Below, one piece after another: positions 44,523 to 52,773 of a stretch of DNA of 64,000 nucleotides. A program made the position numbers and the translations under genes. The stretch comes from Aliihoeflea sp052435735 (GTDB lineage Bacteria; Pseudomonadota; Alphaproteobacteria; Rhizobiales; Rhizobiaceae): NCBI GenBank assembly GCA_052435735.1, contig JBQVNB010000005.1:124001-188000 (forward strand), written 5' to 3'. The stretch's first letter is position 1; every line of letters starts with the position of its first letter. The notes beneath the pieces were generated by a model. That model was given only the letters and a program-made list of their open reading frames with translations, made no database searches and was not told the DNA's origin.

Positions 44523-44545
44523 AACGTCGAGCATAATCGTTTCCC

Positions 44546-45808
44546 TCAAGCCACCGACCGCAGCGCGGGCTTGGCGTCCCCGGCGAGCCGGTCGCCCGTC
44601 AAGCGTTCCTCGGCAAACCTGCAGTACCAATCCACGAACTGCATGACGCCGCCCTCGTGCTCTTCCGAATACGGCCCCGGCTGGTAGGCCGGCGAGGCGA
44701 TGCCGAAGGCGTTTTCCTCGACGATGCGGCGGTCCTGGTCGTTGGTTTCGGTCCAGACATGGGTGAGTTCGGCAAGGTCGTAGTCGACGCCCTCGACGGC
44801 GTCCTTGTGGACGAGCCATTTGGTCGTGACCGCGGTCTCCGTCGCGCTGATCGGCAGGACGCGGAAGGTGACGGCGTGATCGCCGAGAACGTGGTTCCAG
44901 GTCGTCGGATAGTGGAAAAGCAGGAGCGAGCCGATGCGGTCGGTCGTGACGGTGTCGGAGAGGTTCTTCTTCACCGCGCGCTTGCCGGTCATCGTGTAGC
45001 TGACGGCATCACGCAGGAGCGGCACGCGGGTGACGCGGTGCTGGCCGGTGGAGGCGATCTCGAACCGGCTCGGCAGGCCCGCTGCCTCACATTTTTGCCA
45101 ATGCGCGACGATATCCGGGTCGCTTTCGGCGGCCTGTACGCCGGTGACGGTCGGCGCTTCGGGGAAGGTCTTGCATAGCTCTGGGTGGTTGCCGGCGCAG
45201 TGATAGCATTCGCGGTTGTTTTCCCAGACGAGCTTCCAGTTGCCCTTTTCGATGATGGTCGATTCGAAGGCGATCTTCGTTTCCGTCAGCCGGTGCGGCG
45301 CGAGATAGGGTTCGACCTGCGCGCGGACGGGCGCGAAGTAGGCAGGCTCATCGGCAAGGCAGATGAAGAGATATCCGGCAACGCTTTCGCAGGCGACCGG
45401 CTTCAGGCCGAATTTCGAAGCGTCGAACCCGGCGCCCATTTGACGGGCAAAGACGAGGCGGCCATCGAGATCGTAGGTCCACTGATGGTAGGGGCAGACG
45501 AGCTTGGCCGCCGTGCCCTTGGCTGCCGTGCAAACGCGCGAGCCGCGATGGCGGCAGGTGTTGTGGAAGGCGCGGATCGCGCCCTTGGCGTCGCGTACCA
45601 CAACGACGGGATAATCGCCGATCTGCACGGTGAAATAGCTGCCGGGCTTCGGCAACTCGCAATCATGACCGATGAAGAGCCAGTCGCGATACCAGATCAG
45701 ATCGAGATCGAGCCGGTAGAAATCCGGATCGGTGTAGAACGCCTGCTCGAGGCTGTAGCCGGGTTTACGGCGCTGGAGCCGGTCCAGCATTTCGTTGCGC
45801 GCATCCAT
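44546..45808 (-). CDS. gbcA: Rieske oxygenase, glycine betaine demethylase-type (GbcA-like)
   Basis: A 420-residue ring-hydroxylating-type oxygenase. The Rieske cluster ligands are C85, H87, C105 and H108 (CRHRGSRVC and CPYHQW). The mononuclear Fe site has N196, H202 and H206 in WENNRECYHCAGNHPEL. Together with the adjacent reductase it resembles GbcAB, which oxidatively removes one methyl from glycine betaine; related enzymes act on stachydrine or carnitine. The start at 45808 has AAGGCAGGA upstream; an ATG six codons earlier (45826) lacks a ribosome site. A cobalamin riboswitch lies in its leader. Confidence 0.88.
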   Translation of the reverse strand: MDARNEMLDRLQRRKPGYSLEQAFYTDPDFYRLDLDLIWYRDWLFIGHDCELPKPGSYFTVQIGDYPVVVVRDAKGAIRAFHNTCRHRGSRVCTAAKGTAAKLVCPYHQWTYDLDGRLVFARQMGAGFDASKFGLKPVACESVAGYLFICLADEPAYFAPVRAQVEPYLAPHRLTETKIAFESTIIEKGNWKLVWENNRECYHCAGNHPELCKTFPEAPTVTGVQAAESDPDIVAHWQKCEAAGLPSRFEIASTGQHRVTRVPLLRDAVSYTMTGKRAVKKNLSDTVTTDRIGSLLLFHYPTTWNHVLGDHAVTFRVLPISATETAVTTKWLVHKDAVEGVDYDLAELTHVWTETNDQDRRIVEENAFGIASPAYQPGPYSEEHEGGVMQFVDWYCRFAEERLTGDRLAGDAKPALRSVA

Positions 45809-45927
45809 GTCCTGTCCTGCCTTCATGCAAGGACTGAACTGGTGGAGATTTCGAAGGAGAAAGGCGCAACGGAGCGATCCGCGCGCGCATCCGCCCCTTG
45901 ACCGCCCACCGCGATCAGTCGGTTTTA

Positions 45928-46120
45928 TACAGGTTCAGGCTGGTTTCCGGGCTCAAGAGCCGGTCTATGGATCGCTCCATCGACCTGCCGCAACACCTTC
46001 CCAGGCAGAAATGCCCAGTGGCTCCCGTTGCGACGTCACTCCATTTACCGTTGCGGGGGCAGCGCCGGCTTTTCACCGGCTTCCCAATTCTCCGCCTCGA
46101 CGAGGAGGCGGCACCTGAAC
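45928..46120 (-). promoter_or_regulatory. Cobalamin riboswitch (B12 element) upstream of gbcA
   Basis: Read on the minus strand this ~190-base block has the cobalamin aptamer landmarks in order: AGGTGCC (46114-46120 region), a GGGAA..CCGGTGAA core, the CTGCCCCCGCAAC box (46050-46062), the GCCACTG box (46016-46022), GCCTGGGAAGG, and the terminal GAGCCCGGAAACCAGCCTGA region. It ends ~120 bases before the gbcA start, leaving room for an expression platform. The region between it and purD (46121-46207) holds only space for a promoter. Normally B12 binding reduces expression of the gene downstream. Confidence 0.95.
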
Positions 46121-46207
46121 TTGCTGCATTGAAGCATTTGCGCGGCGGCTTAGGAAGCTGGAATGCGACATGGGATGAGCATGTGGCGACGCGATGAAAA
46201 ATCGACG

Positions 46208-47479
46208 TCAGCGTGTCTCCCGCTCGACCTCACGCCAGCCGATGTCGCGGCGGCAAAAGCCTTCGGGCCAGTCGATCCGGTCGATGGCGGCATAGGCCTT
46301 TTCGCGCGCTTCGCGGACGGTCCTGGCCATCGCGGTGACGTTGAGGACGCGGCCGCCATTGGCGACGATGTCCTCGCCCTTCCTGGCGGTGCCGGCGTGG
46401 AAGATTTCGACGCTGTCGCCGACCTTGTCGAGGCCGCGAATGACGCTGCCCTTCTTCGGCGTCGCCGGATAGCCTTCGGCGGCGAGCACGACCGTGAGCG
46501 CGACCTCGTCGCGCCAGCGCGCGGACATGTGCGCCAACTGGCCGTCGGCGGCGGCGTTGAGCAGAATCAGGAGATCCTCCTTCAGCCGCATCATCAGCAC
46601 CTGGCATTCGGGATCGCCGAAGCGAGTGTTGTATTCGATGAGCTTCGGGCCGTCCTTCGTCAGCATCAGCCCTGCGTAGAGCACGCCCGAGAACGGCGCG
46701 CCCATCTCGGCCATGCCCTTCATGGTCGGCTCGATGATCGTTCGCATCACCTCGTTGATGATGGCGGGCGTGAGGATTGGCGCGGGCGAATAGGCGCCCA
46801 TGCCGCCGGTGTTCGGCCCGGTGTCGCCATCGCCGACGCGCTTGTGATCCTGCGCGGTGCCGAAGGGCAGCGCGGTCTTGCCGTCGCACAGGCAAAAGAA
46901 CGAGGCCTCCTCGCCTTCGAGGAATTCCTCGACGACGACTTCCGCGCCCGCCTCCCCGAACCCGCCCTCAAAGCAATCGTCGATGGCGGCGAGCGCCTCT
47001 TCGAGCGTCATTGCCACCGTGACGCCCTTGCCGGCGGCGAGGCCATCCGCCTTGATGACGATGGGCGCGCCGAGCTCGCGGATGTAGGCTTTCGCCTTCG
47101 GGGCGTTGTTGAAACGCTGGTAGGCGGCGGTGGGGATGTCGTAGCGGGCGCAGAGGTCCTTGGTGAAGCCCTTCGATCCTTCGAGGCGCGCCGCAGCGGC
47201 GGAGGGGCCGAAGACGCGGATGCCGTGTGCTGCGAGCACGTCGGCGAGACCGGCGACGAGCGGCGCTTCCGGGCCGACGACGACGAGATCGATCGCCATC
47301 AGCTTGGCAAAGGTAGCGATGCTTTCGTGGTCGTCCAGGTCGAGCGTTACGCATTCGGCATGTTCGGCGATGCCGGGATTGCCGGGCGCGGCATAGAGCT
47401 TGGTCAGCATCGGCGAGGCGGCGATCTTCCAGGCCAGCGCGTGCTCGCGTCCGCCCGAACCGATGAGAAGAATGTTCAT
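46208..47479 (-). CDS. purD: Phosphoribosylamine-glycine ligase
   Basis: A 423-residue ATP-grasp enzyme of purine synthesis (step 2). It begins with NILLIGSGGREHALAWK, has the ATP-grasp regions VIKADGLAAGKGV and NTGGMGAYSPAP, and the C-terminal LEYNTRFGDPE-like metal site (IEYNTRFGDPECQ). Length is normal. It is transcribed towards the riboswitch and leaves 59 bases to the yoeB gene. The real gene is well conserved and the assignment is certain. Confidence 0.98.
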   Translation of the reverse strand: MNILLIGSGGREHALAWKIAASPMLTKLYAAPGNPGIAEHAECVTLDLDDHESIATFAKLMAIDLVVVGPEAPLVAGLADVLAAHGIRVFGPSAAAARLEGSKGFTKDLCARYDIPTAAYQRFNNAPKAKAYIRELGAPIVIKADGLAAGKGVTVAMTLEEALAAIDDCFEGGFGEAGAEVVVEEFLEGEEASFFCLCDGKTALPFGTAQDHKRVGDGDTGPNTGGMGAYSPAPILTPAIINEVMRTIIEPTMKGMAEMGAPFSGVLYAGLMLTKDGPKLIEYNTRFGDPECQVLMMRLKEDLLILLNAAADGQLAHMSARWRDEVALTVVLAAEGYPATPKKGSVIRGLDKVGDSVEIFHAGTARKGEDIVANGGRVLNVTAMARTVREAREKAYAAIDRIDWPEGFCRRDIGWREVERETR

Positions 47480-47538
47480 GACCGCCCTCGTTGAAGCTTC
47501 AAGAGGCGGCGATAGGGGGTGGCGGAAGCGAGGTCAAG

Positions 47539-47811
47539 TCAGCGGCCGTAATGGAAGCGGCAGGCCGCGATTTCCAACGCCTGCGCATCGCCCTTTCCGG
47601 TGACGCGGTAGACGAGGCGATGCTCCTGGGTGAGACGGCGCGACCACCAGCCTGCCATGTCGTTGCGCAGGGGTTCCGGCTTGCCTAATCCGCGAAAAGG
47701 GCTGCGGCGCGCGTCCTTGATCATCACATTGATCTTGGCGACCATATCGACGTCGTTGGATTGCCAATAGAGATAGTCATCCCAACCCTGCTCAGTCCAT
47801 TGAAGCTTCAC
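47539..47811 (-). CDS. yoeB: Type II toxin, YoeB-family mRNA interferase
   Basis: A 90-residue RelE-fold RNase. Key residues align with E. coli YoeB: E46 in KPEPLR, R65 in HRLVYRV and the final His-Tyr pair (FHYGR). It cleaves mRNA at the ribosome when free. It overlaps the antitoxin gene by 4 bases and is encoded downstream, the normal order for yefM-yoeB. Confidence 0.95.
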   Translation of the reverse strand: MKLQWTEQGWDDYLYWQSNDVDMVAKINVMIKDARRSPFRGLGKPEPLRNDMAGWWSRRLTQEHRLVYRVTGKGDAQALEIAACRFHYGR

Positions 47812-48062
47812 GGCTCGATCAGTTCGCGTTCAATCAGACGGCCTGCATCAGCCTCTGCCATGGAGGCGCGCAGGCGCTCGGCGTTGGCGGGCGAGGACAG
47901 GAGATGCAGCGTCTCCTGCATTCCCTCCCATTCGGACAAGGGCATGACGACGACCGGCTCGCGATTGCGGCGGGTGACGATGAGCTTGTCGCGATCGTCG
48001 AGCACCTTCTCGATGTAGCGAGCGATGTTGGCGCGGAACTCGGTGAGATTGGCGACGATCAT
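47808..48062 (-). CDS. yefM: Type II antitoxin, YefM/Phd family
   Basis: An 84-residue antitoxin. The N-terminal DNA-binding part NLTEFRANIARYIEKVL and the PVVVMPLSEWEGMQETL middle are typical of YefM; the C-terminal helix binds the toxin. It represses its own promoter. Upstream lies a TGTACA pair at 48083-48100, matching the known YefM operator core. The ATG at 48062 has a GGAGA ribosome site. Confidence 0.95.
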   Translation of the reverse strand: MIVANLTEFRANIARYIEKVLDDRDKLIVTRRNREPVVVMPLSEWEGMQETLHLLSSPANAERLRASMAEADAGRLIERELIEP

Positions 48063-48082
48063 GGCGGTGGTCTCCGATTAGA

Positions 48083-48100
48083 TGTACATATAGTCGTACA
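48083..48100. promoter_or_regulatory. Probable YefM operator/promoter
   Basis: TGTACA (48083-48088) and CGTACA (48095-48100) form an inverted/tandem TGTAC..GTACA pair over an internal TATAT sequence that could be the -10 box of the yefM promoter on the minus strand. E. coli YefM binds palindromes with a TGTACA core. The region also separates yefM from the divergent ubiA gene. Confidence 0.75.
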
Positions 48101-48159
48101 CTGGAAATCGCGCAAACGGATTGCTTGACGGTGCCGGCCTGCCCTGCCAATCGAAGGCG

Positions 48160-49134
48160 ATGGAAACGATCCAATCTAAAGGCGCGCGCGGGCGCGTGGC
48201 CGATGCGCCGTCGGGCCACTGGGTCTATCGCGCGCTGCCGCAGGGGCTCTGGCCCTATGCGCAGTTGGCGCGATGGGACCGACCGATCGGATGGTGGCTG
48301 CTGCTGTGGCCATGCTGGTGGTCGGCGGCGCTGGCGGGCGCGGCGTTTTTCGACGCGGGCGACGGGGTGGCGGCTCAGTTGCCGTCGATCTGGCATCTGG
48401 CGCTGTTCATGATCGGCGCGATCGCGATGCGTGGCGCGGGATGCACCTATAACGACATCGTCGACGAGGACATCGACGCGATGGTGGCGCGGACGCGCTC
48501 GCGGCCACTGCCGTCCGGGCAGGTGACGCGCAGGCAGGCCTGGGCGTTCCTGTTCGGGCAGTGCCTCGTCGGGCTGATCGTGCTGTTGCAGTTCAACTGG
48601 TTCGCGGTCGGGATGGGCATCGCGTCGATCGGCACGGTCGCGATCTATCCGTTCATGAAGCGCTATACGGACTGGCCGCAACTCTTTCTCGGCTTTGCGT
48701 TTTCATGGGGTGCGTGGATGGGCTGGGCGGCGTATTTCGGGTCCGTCTCGCTGGCGCCGGCGCTGCTCTATCTCGGGTCGATCCTTTGGGTGATCGGCTA
48801 CGACACGCTTTATGCGCATCAGGACCGGGAGGACGACGCGTTGGTCGGGGTGCGTTCGACGGCGCGGTTGTTCGGCGAAAATACGAAGCCGTGGCTGGTG
48901 GCGCTGTATGCGGGCGCGCTGGCGCTGTTTGCGGCGGCGTTCGTCGTGGCGCAGGTCGCGTGGCCGGCCTATCTCGGGCTTGCGGCGGCGGCCGCGCACA
49001 TGGCGCGGCAGATCGTGGTCGCCGACATCGATGACGGCGACCAGTGTCTCAGGCTGTTCAAGTCGAACTCGACGGTCGGCTGGCTGATCTTCGGCGGGCT
49101 GGTGCTGGGGAGCGTGGCGGCGGCCGTCGCCTAG
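48160..49134 (+). CDS. ubiA: 4-hydroxybenzoate polyprenyltransferase
   Basis: A 324-residue membrane prenyltransferase with about eight helices. The two Asp-rich motifs are NDIVDEDID (near 104) and DREDD (near 225), and RTRSRPLPSG follows the first. It attaches the polyprenyl tail to 4-hydroxybenzoate in ubiquinone synthesis. The ATG at 48160 has GAAGGCG upstream. It converges on the DUF6101 gene with a 4-base overlap. Confidence 0.95.
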   Translation: METIQSKGARGRVADAPSGHWVYRALPQGLWPYAQLARWDRPIGWWLLLWPCWWSAALAGAAFFDAGDGVAAQLPSIWHLALFMIGAIAMRGAGCTYNDIVDEDIDAMVARTRSRPLPSGQVTRRQAWAFLFGQCLVGLIVLLQFNWFAVGMGIASIGTVAIYPFMKRYTDWPQLFLGFAFSWGAWMGWAAYFGSVSLAPALLYLGSILWVIGYDTLYAHQDREDDALVGVRSTARLFGENTKPWLVALYAGALALFAAAFVVAQVAWPAYLGLAAAAAHMARQIVVADIDDGDQCLRLFKSNSTVGWLIFGGLVLGSVAAAVA

Positions 49135-49694
49135 CGCCGCGCGATGATTTCGTCGCCATTGACCACGAGGCGCATGCCGAGATTGCCGAATTTGCGGCGG
49201 GCGAGGAAGCGCGGGCGTTTGTGCATGGAGTCGCGGCGCTTGCGCCGTTCTTTTGCCGGGGCCGTCTTCACCGCGCCGAGCGATTCTTCCAGCGAACGGG
49301 CGATGCCATCGGCTTCGAAGAGGAGCATGGGAAGCTGGTAGGCTTCGGCCCAGGCGCGCCAGTCGGCGGCGACGTCGTCGAGGTCATGGGCGACGAGCAG
49401 CGGGACGGAGAGCATCGGGTCATTGTGCATCAGTTCCAGCGTGACCGTGACCTGGCCCTCGCCGTCCTCGATGGCGCGGGCCGCGACGCCCTTGAAGGCG
49501 TTGGCCGGGAGCACGACGGTAACGGGAAGCTGGCTCTTTTCCAGAATCCGGTGGATCGTCACGCGGCGGCGGTCGATCTCGAAGGAGACGTCGCCGAAGG
49601 CGTCCTGGGTTGCGTAGGTCGTCGCTTGCGGCAGCCTGAAGGGATCGAGCCGCATGTCGCGGCCCGCCCAGGCTGGTTTCAGCCCCGTATTCAT
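49131..49694 (-). CDS. DUF6101-family protein
   Basis: A 187-residue protein typical of Hyphomicrobiales. It has a conserved core (DPFRLPQATTYATQDAFGDV, HDLDDVAADWRAWAEAYQLP) and a very basic stretch KERRKRRDSMHKRPRFLARRK, suggesting nucleic-acid or ribosome contact. The function is unknown. Its leader (49695-49760) contains two hairpins, one with loop TTCG and one GGCGG-AAAA-CCGCC as read on the minus strand. Confidence 0.85.
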   Translation of the reverse strand: MNTGLKPAWAGRDMRLDPFRLPQATTYATQDAFGDVSFEIDRRRVTIHRILEKSQLPVTVVLPANAFKGVAARAIEDGEGQVTVTLELMHNDPMLSVPLLVAHDLDDVAADWRAWAEAYQLPMLLFEADGIARSLEESLGAVKTAPAKERRKRRDSMHKRPRFLARRKFGNLGMRLVVNGDEIIARR

Positions 49695-49895
49695 GTTTCG
49701 CCTTCCTGTCTCTCCTGAGAGCCGCCTTCGGCGGTTTCTCGCGGGCGGTTTTCCGCCTCGTTGGATTGGAGACTAGGCGCGGGCTGTTACCGTCGGCCTT
49801 AGATTTTCGGTTAAATTTGTCTGGATGCGCCGGATGGTTATCGCTTTCCAACCTCATGAAAGGATTGGGAAAGCTCCCTTTCCAAGGCGTTAGGA

Positions 49896-51323
49896 TCAGA
49901 TGATCTTGCCCGGATTCATGATGCCGGCGGGATCGAAGGCGGCCTTGATGCGGCGCATCAGGTCGATGGCGACGGGCGGTGCGGTCGCGATGAGTTCATC
50001 GCGCTTCATGCGGCCGATGCCGTGTTCGGCGGAGATCGATCCGTTCATGGCGCGCACGACCGCGTGGACGGCGTCGTTCATCGTGCGGTAACGGGCGAGG
50101 AAAGCGTCCTTGTCGCCGCCTTCCGGCTGCGTGACGTTGAAGTGGAGATTGCCGTCGCCCATGTGGCCGAAACAGACGAGCCGCGCGTCGGGCACGACGG
50201 AGCGGACGGCCGCAGTGCCCTCTTCGATAAAGGCGGGGATCGCGGCGACGGGGACGGAGATGTCGTGCTTGATCGAGCCGCCTTCGGGCGCTTGCGCCCA
50301 TGACATGGATTCGCGCAGCTTCCAGAAGGCCTCGCCCTGGGCGAGGTTCATGGCGAGCGTGGCGTCGGCGACGAGGCCGGATTCGAGACCTTCGCCGACG
50401 ATTTCCTCGATCAGCGTGCGGGCGTCCTGCGCCGAACGGCCGGAGGAGGTTTCCATCAGGACGTGCCAGGGCTGCGGGCCGGAGAGCGGGTCGATCGTGT
50501 CGGGGATGTGCTTCAAGGTGAAGTCGAGCGCGCGCTTCTGGATCAGTTCGAAGGCGGTGAGGCCTGCGCCGGCGTGGTCGGACGCGATGGCGAAGAGGTC
50601 GAGCGCGGCTTGCGGGCTTTCGAGGCCGATCCATGCAATTTCACGGCCCTTCGGCTTGGAGACGAGCTTGAGAACGGCGGCGGTGATGATGCCGAGCGTG
50701 CCTTCGGCGCCGACGAAGAGGTTCTTCAGATCGTAGCCGGTGTTGTCCTTCTTCAGCTTGCGCAGATCGTCCAGCACCTCGCCGGTGGGCAGAACGACTT
50801 CGACGCCGAGGCAGAGTTCGCGCGCGTTGCCATAGGCAAGGACGCCGGTGCCGCCGGCATTGGACGAGAGGTTGCCGCCGATCTGGCAGGTGCCTTGCGA
50901 GCCGAGAGAGAGGGGGAAGAGGCGCCCGTTTTCGTCGGCCGTTTCCTGTATGGTCTGGAGGATGACGCCCGCCTCTACGGTCATCGTGTTCGACTGAAGG
51001 TCGATCTCGCGGATGCGGGTGAGGCGGCCGAGCGAGAGGATGATCTCGCGGCCGGTGCCATCGGGCATCTGGCCGCCGACGAGGCCGGTGTTGCCGCCTT
51101 GCGGGACGATCGGCGTCTTCGTTTCAGTGGCGAGCTTGAGGATCGCCGAGACCTCGTCGACCGTGCCGGGGCGCAGGACTAGCGGCGACGTGCCGGCATA
51201 GCGTCCGCGTGGCTCGACGAGATAGGGCGCGAGCGAATCGGGTGCGGTGATCGCGTATTTCTCGCCGACGATGGCGGTGAATCGGGAAAGGAGGGTGGAA
51301 TCGATCGGCGGCGTGGTCAACAT
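49896..51323 (-). CDS. FAD-linked D-2-hydroxyacid dehydrogenase (D-lactate/2-hydroxyglutarate type)
   Basis: A 475-residue VAO-family flavoprotein. The PP-loop FAD region includes VPQGGNTGLVGGQMPDG and the second part SLGSQGTCQIGGNLSSNAGG; the C-terminal domain has CFGHMGDGNLHFNV and GSISAEHGIGRMKR, which carry the active-site His/Arg set of the D-lactate/D-2-hydroxyglutarate group. It oxidises a D-2-hydroxyacid with electrons passed to the respiratory chain or ETF. It is followed on the minus strand by unrelated DUF6101 after 201 bases and preceded by the Sua5-type gene 9 bases upstream. Confidence 0.9.
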   Translation of the reverse strand: MLTTPPIDSTLLSRFTAIVGEKYAITAPDSLAPYLVEPRGRYAGTSPLVLRPGTVDEVSAILKLATETKTPIVPQGGNTGLVGGQMPDGTGREIILSLGRLTRIREIDLQSNTMTVEAGVILQTIQETADENGRLFPLSLGSQGTCQIGGNLSSNAGGTGVLAYGNARELCLGVEVVLPTGEVLDDLRKLKKDNTGYDLKNLFVGAEGTLGIITAAVLKLVSKPKGREIAWIGLESPQAALDLFAIASDHAGAGLTAFELIQKRALDFTLKHIPDTIDPLSGPQPWHVLMETSSGRSAQDARTLIEEIVGEGLESGLVADATLAMNLAQGEAFWKLRESMSWAQAPEGGSIKHDISVPVAAIPAFIEEGTAAVRSVVPDARLVCFGHMGDGNLHFNVTQPEGGDKDAFLARYRTMNDAVHAVVRAMNGSISAEHGIGRMKRDELIATAPPVAIDLMRRIKAAFDPAGIMNPGKII

Positions 51324-51332
51324 GGCCGGAGC

Positions 51333-52319
51333 CTATTTGGCGGTGGCCGGATTGTCACGCGGGGCGGCAGCGCGGGCGAGCCGGTCGTTGATCGCCTCGC
51401 CGAGGCCGTGTTTCGGGATCGGCGTGACGGCAATGGTGGACGCGCCGGAGGCGTCGAGTTCGGCGAGATGGGAAAAGAGGTTGGCAGCCGCCTCGCGCAG
51501 ATCGCCGGTGGGCGAGAGGTTGCGCGTGGCGAGCGGGCTGCCGGAGATGGCGAAGGAGCCGAAGGCGAGCAGCGCTTCGCCCGGCATGAGCGCGGTCGCG
51601 CCGAGCCGGACCGATGCGGCGGGCGCATAGTGCGAGGCGAGCATGCCGGGCGCCTCGATCTTTTCGGACGGGCCGCGCAGGAGCGGCGTGTTGACGACGG
51701 CCTCTATGTCTTCGGCCGAGACGCCGCCGGGGCGCAGGAGGCGCACCATTCCGTCCTCGATCTTGACGATGGTCGATTCGACGCCGACGGGCGTCTGGCC
51801 GCCATCGAGGATGAGCGGGATTTTCCCGCCGAGATCGGCTTCAACCGCGGCAGCGCTGGTGGCGCTGATGCGGCCGGAGGAATTGGCGCTGGGGGCTGCG
51901 AGCGGTCGGTCGAGCCGGGCGATCACCTCATGCGCGAGCCCGTCGGGCATGCGCAGGCCGACCGTATCGAGTCCGGCGGAGACCAGCGGATGGAGCTTGT
52001 GGCCGATGCGCAGCGGCAGGACGATGGTGAGCGGACCCGGCCAGAAGGCGGCGGCGAGCTTGCGCGACAGGCTGTCGAAGATCGCGATGTCGGCCGCCAT
52101 CTTCATGTCGGCGACGTGGACGATGAGCGGATTGAAGCGCGGGCGGCCCTTGGCCTCGAAGATCTTCGCGACCGCTTCGCCATCGGTGGCGTCGGCGGCA
52201 AGGCCGTAGACGGTCTCGGTCGGCAGCGCGACCGTCTCGCCCGCCGCCAGAAGCTCCACGGCGCGGGACAGCCCCGCCTCGCCTTTCACGATGTCCGCCA
52301 AATCAATTTTCCGATTCAT
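51333..52319 (-). CDS. tsaC: L-threonylcarbamoyladenylate synthase (Sua5/YwlC type)
   Basis: A 328-residue enzyme with an N-terminal YrdC domain (LPTETVYGLAADA, FEAKGRPRFNPLIVH, PSANSSGRISAT) and a C-terminal Sua5 domain (EAPGMLASHYAPAA). It makes threonylcarbamoyl-AMP for the t6A tRNA modification. The start at 52319 has GGGAAAG upstream; longer starts are Arg/Ser-rich noise. The gene for the flavoprotein follows after 9 bases, so they form an operon. Confidence 0.95.
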   Translation of the reverse strand: MNRKIDLADIVKGEAGLSRAVELLAAGETVALPTETVYGLAADATDGEAVAKIFEAKGRPRFNPLIVHVADMKMAADIAIFDSLSRKLAAAFWPGPLTIVLPLRIGHKLHPLVSAGLDTVGLRMPDGLAHEVIARLDRPLAAPSANSSGRISATSAAAVEADLGGKIPLILDGGQTPVGVESTIVKIEDGMVRLLRPGGVSAEDIEAVVNTPLLRGPSEKIEAPGMLASHYAPAASVRLGATALMPGEALLAFGSFAISGSPLATRNLSPTGDLREAAANLFSHLAELDASGASTIAVTPIPKHGLGEAINDRLARAAAPRDNPATAK

Positions 52320-52467
52320 CTTTCCCGGCGAAGTCACTGATCCGGGATTCCTTTTGGAGGTCGGATTAGCGTTCCCGAATCTATGCCGCAAGGGCAAAGC
52401 TCACGCGAAATGTTAAGGAGTTCATGCCGTGATGCGGCCATCAGCCAGTCCGATTGCCGGGAAGCCA

Positions 52468-52770
52468 ATGTCACGCGTTCTTCTTGCCACGTCCCTACTC
52501 GCCGCCCTGCCGATCGCTGCCGAGGCCGGTTCGATCAGCGTCCTTCAGGAACTGAAGGGGTCGGCGCCGTCGATCATCGAGCGTGGAACGGCGGTGGAGC
52601 CGACGGTCGAGGCCGTGGTTCCGACGAAGGCCGAGAAAATGCGCGTGGTCACGCCGATGGTCATGCGTGGCGGGATTTCCGGGGATGCCTCGCCGGTTCT
52701 GATACCCAGCGCTTCGCAGGGGCCGGAGGCCGAGTTCGACGCCGAGACGGATGGGGGCGAACTCGACTAA
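52468..52770 (+). CDS. Small secreted hypothetical protein
   Basis: A 100-residue protein with an N-terminal signal sequence (SRVLLATSLLAALPIAAEAG) and an acidic, low-complexity mature part (TVEAVVPTKAEKMRVV, ASQGPEAEFDAETDGGELD). No family is recognised. The ATG at 52468 has GGGAAG upstream; an ATG at 52432 is an alternative that would hide the signal peptide behind 12 residues. It converges on glyS with 3 bases between. Confidence 0.6.
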   Translation: MSRVLLATSLLAALPIAAEAGSISVLQELKGSAPSIIERGTAVEPTVEAVVPTKAEKMRVVTPMVMRGGISGDASPVLIPSASQGPEAEFDAETDGGELD

Positions 52771-52773
52771 GGC

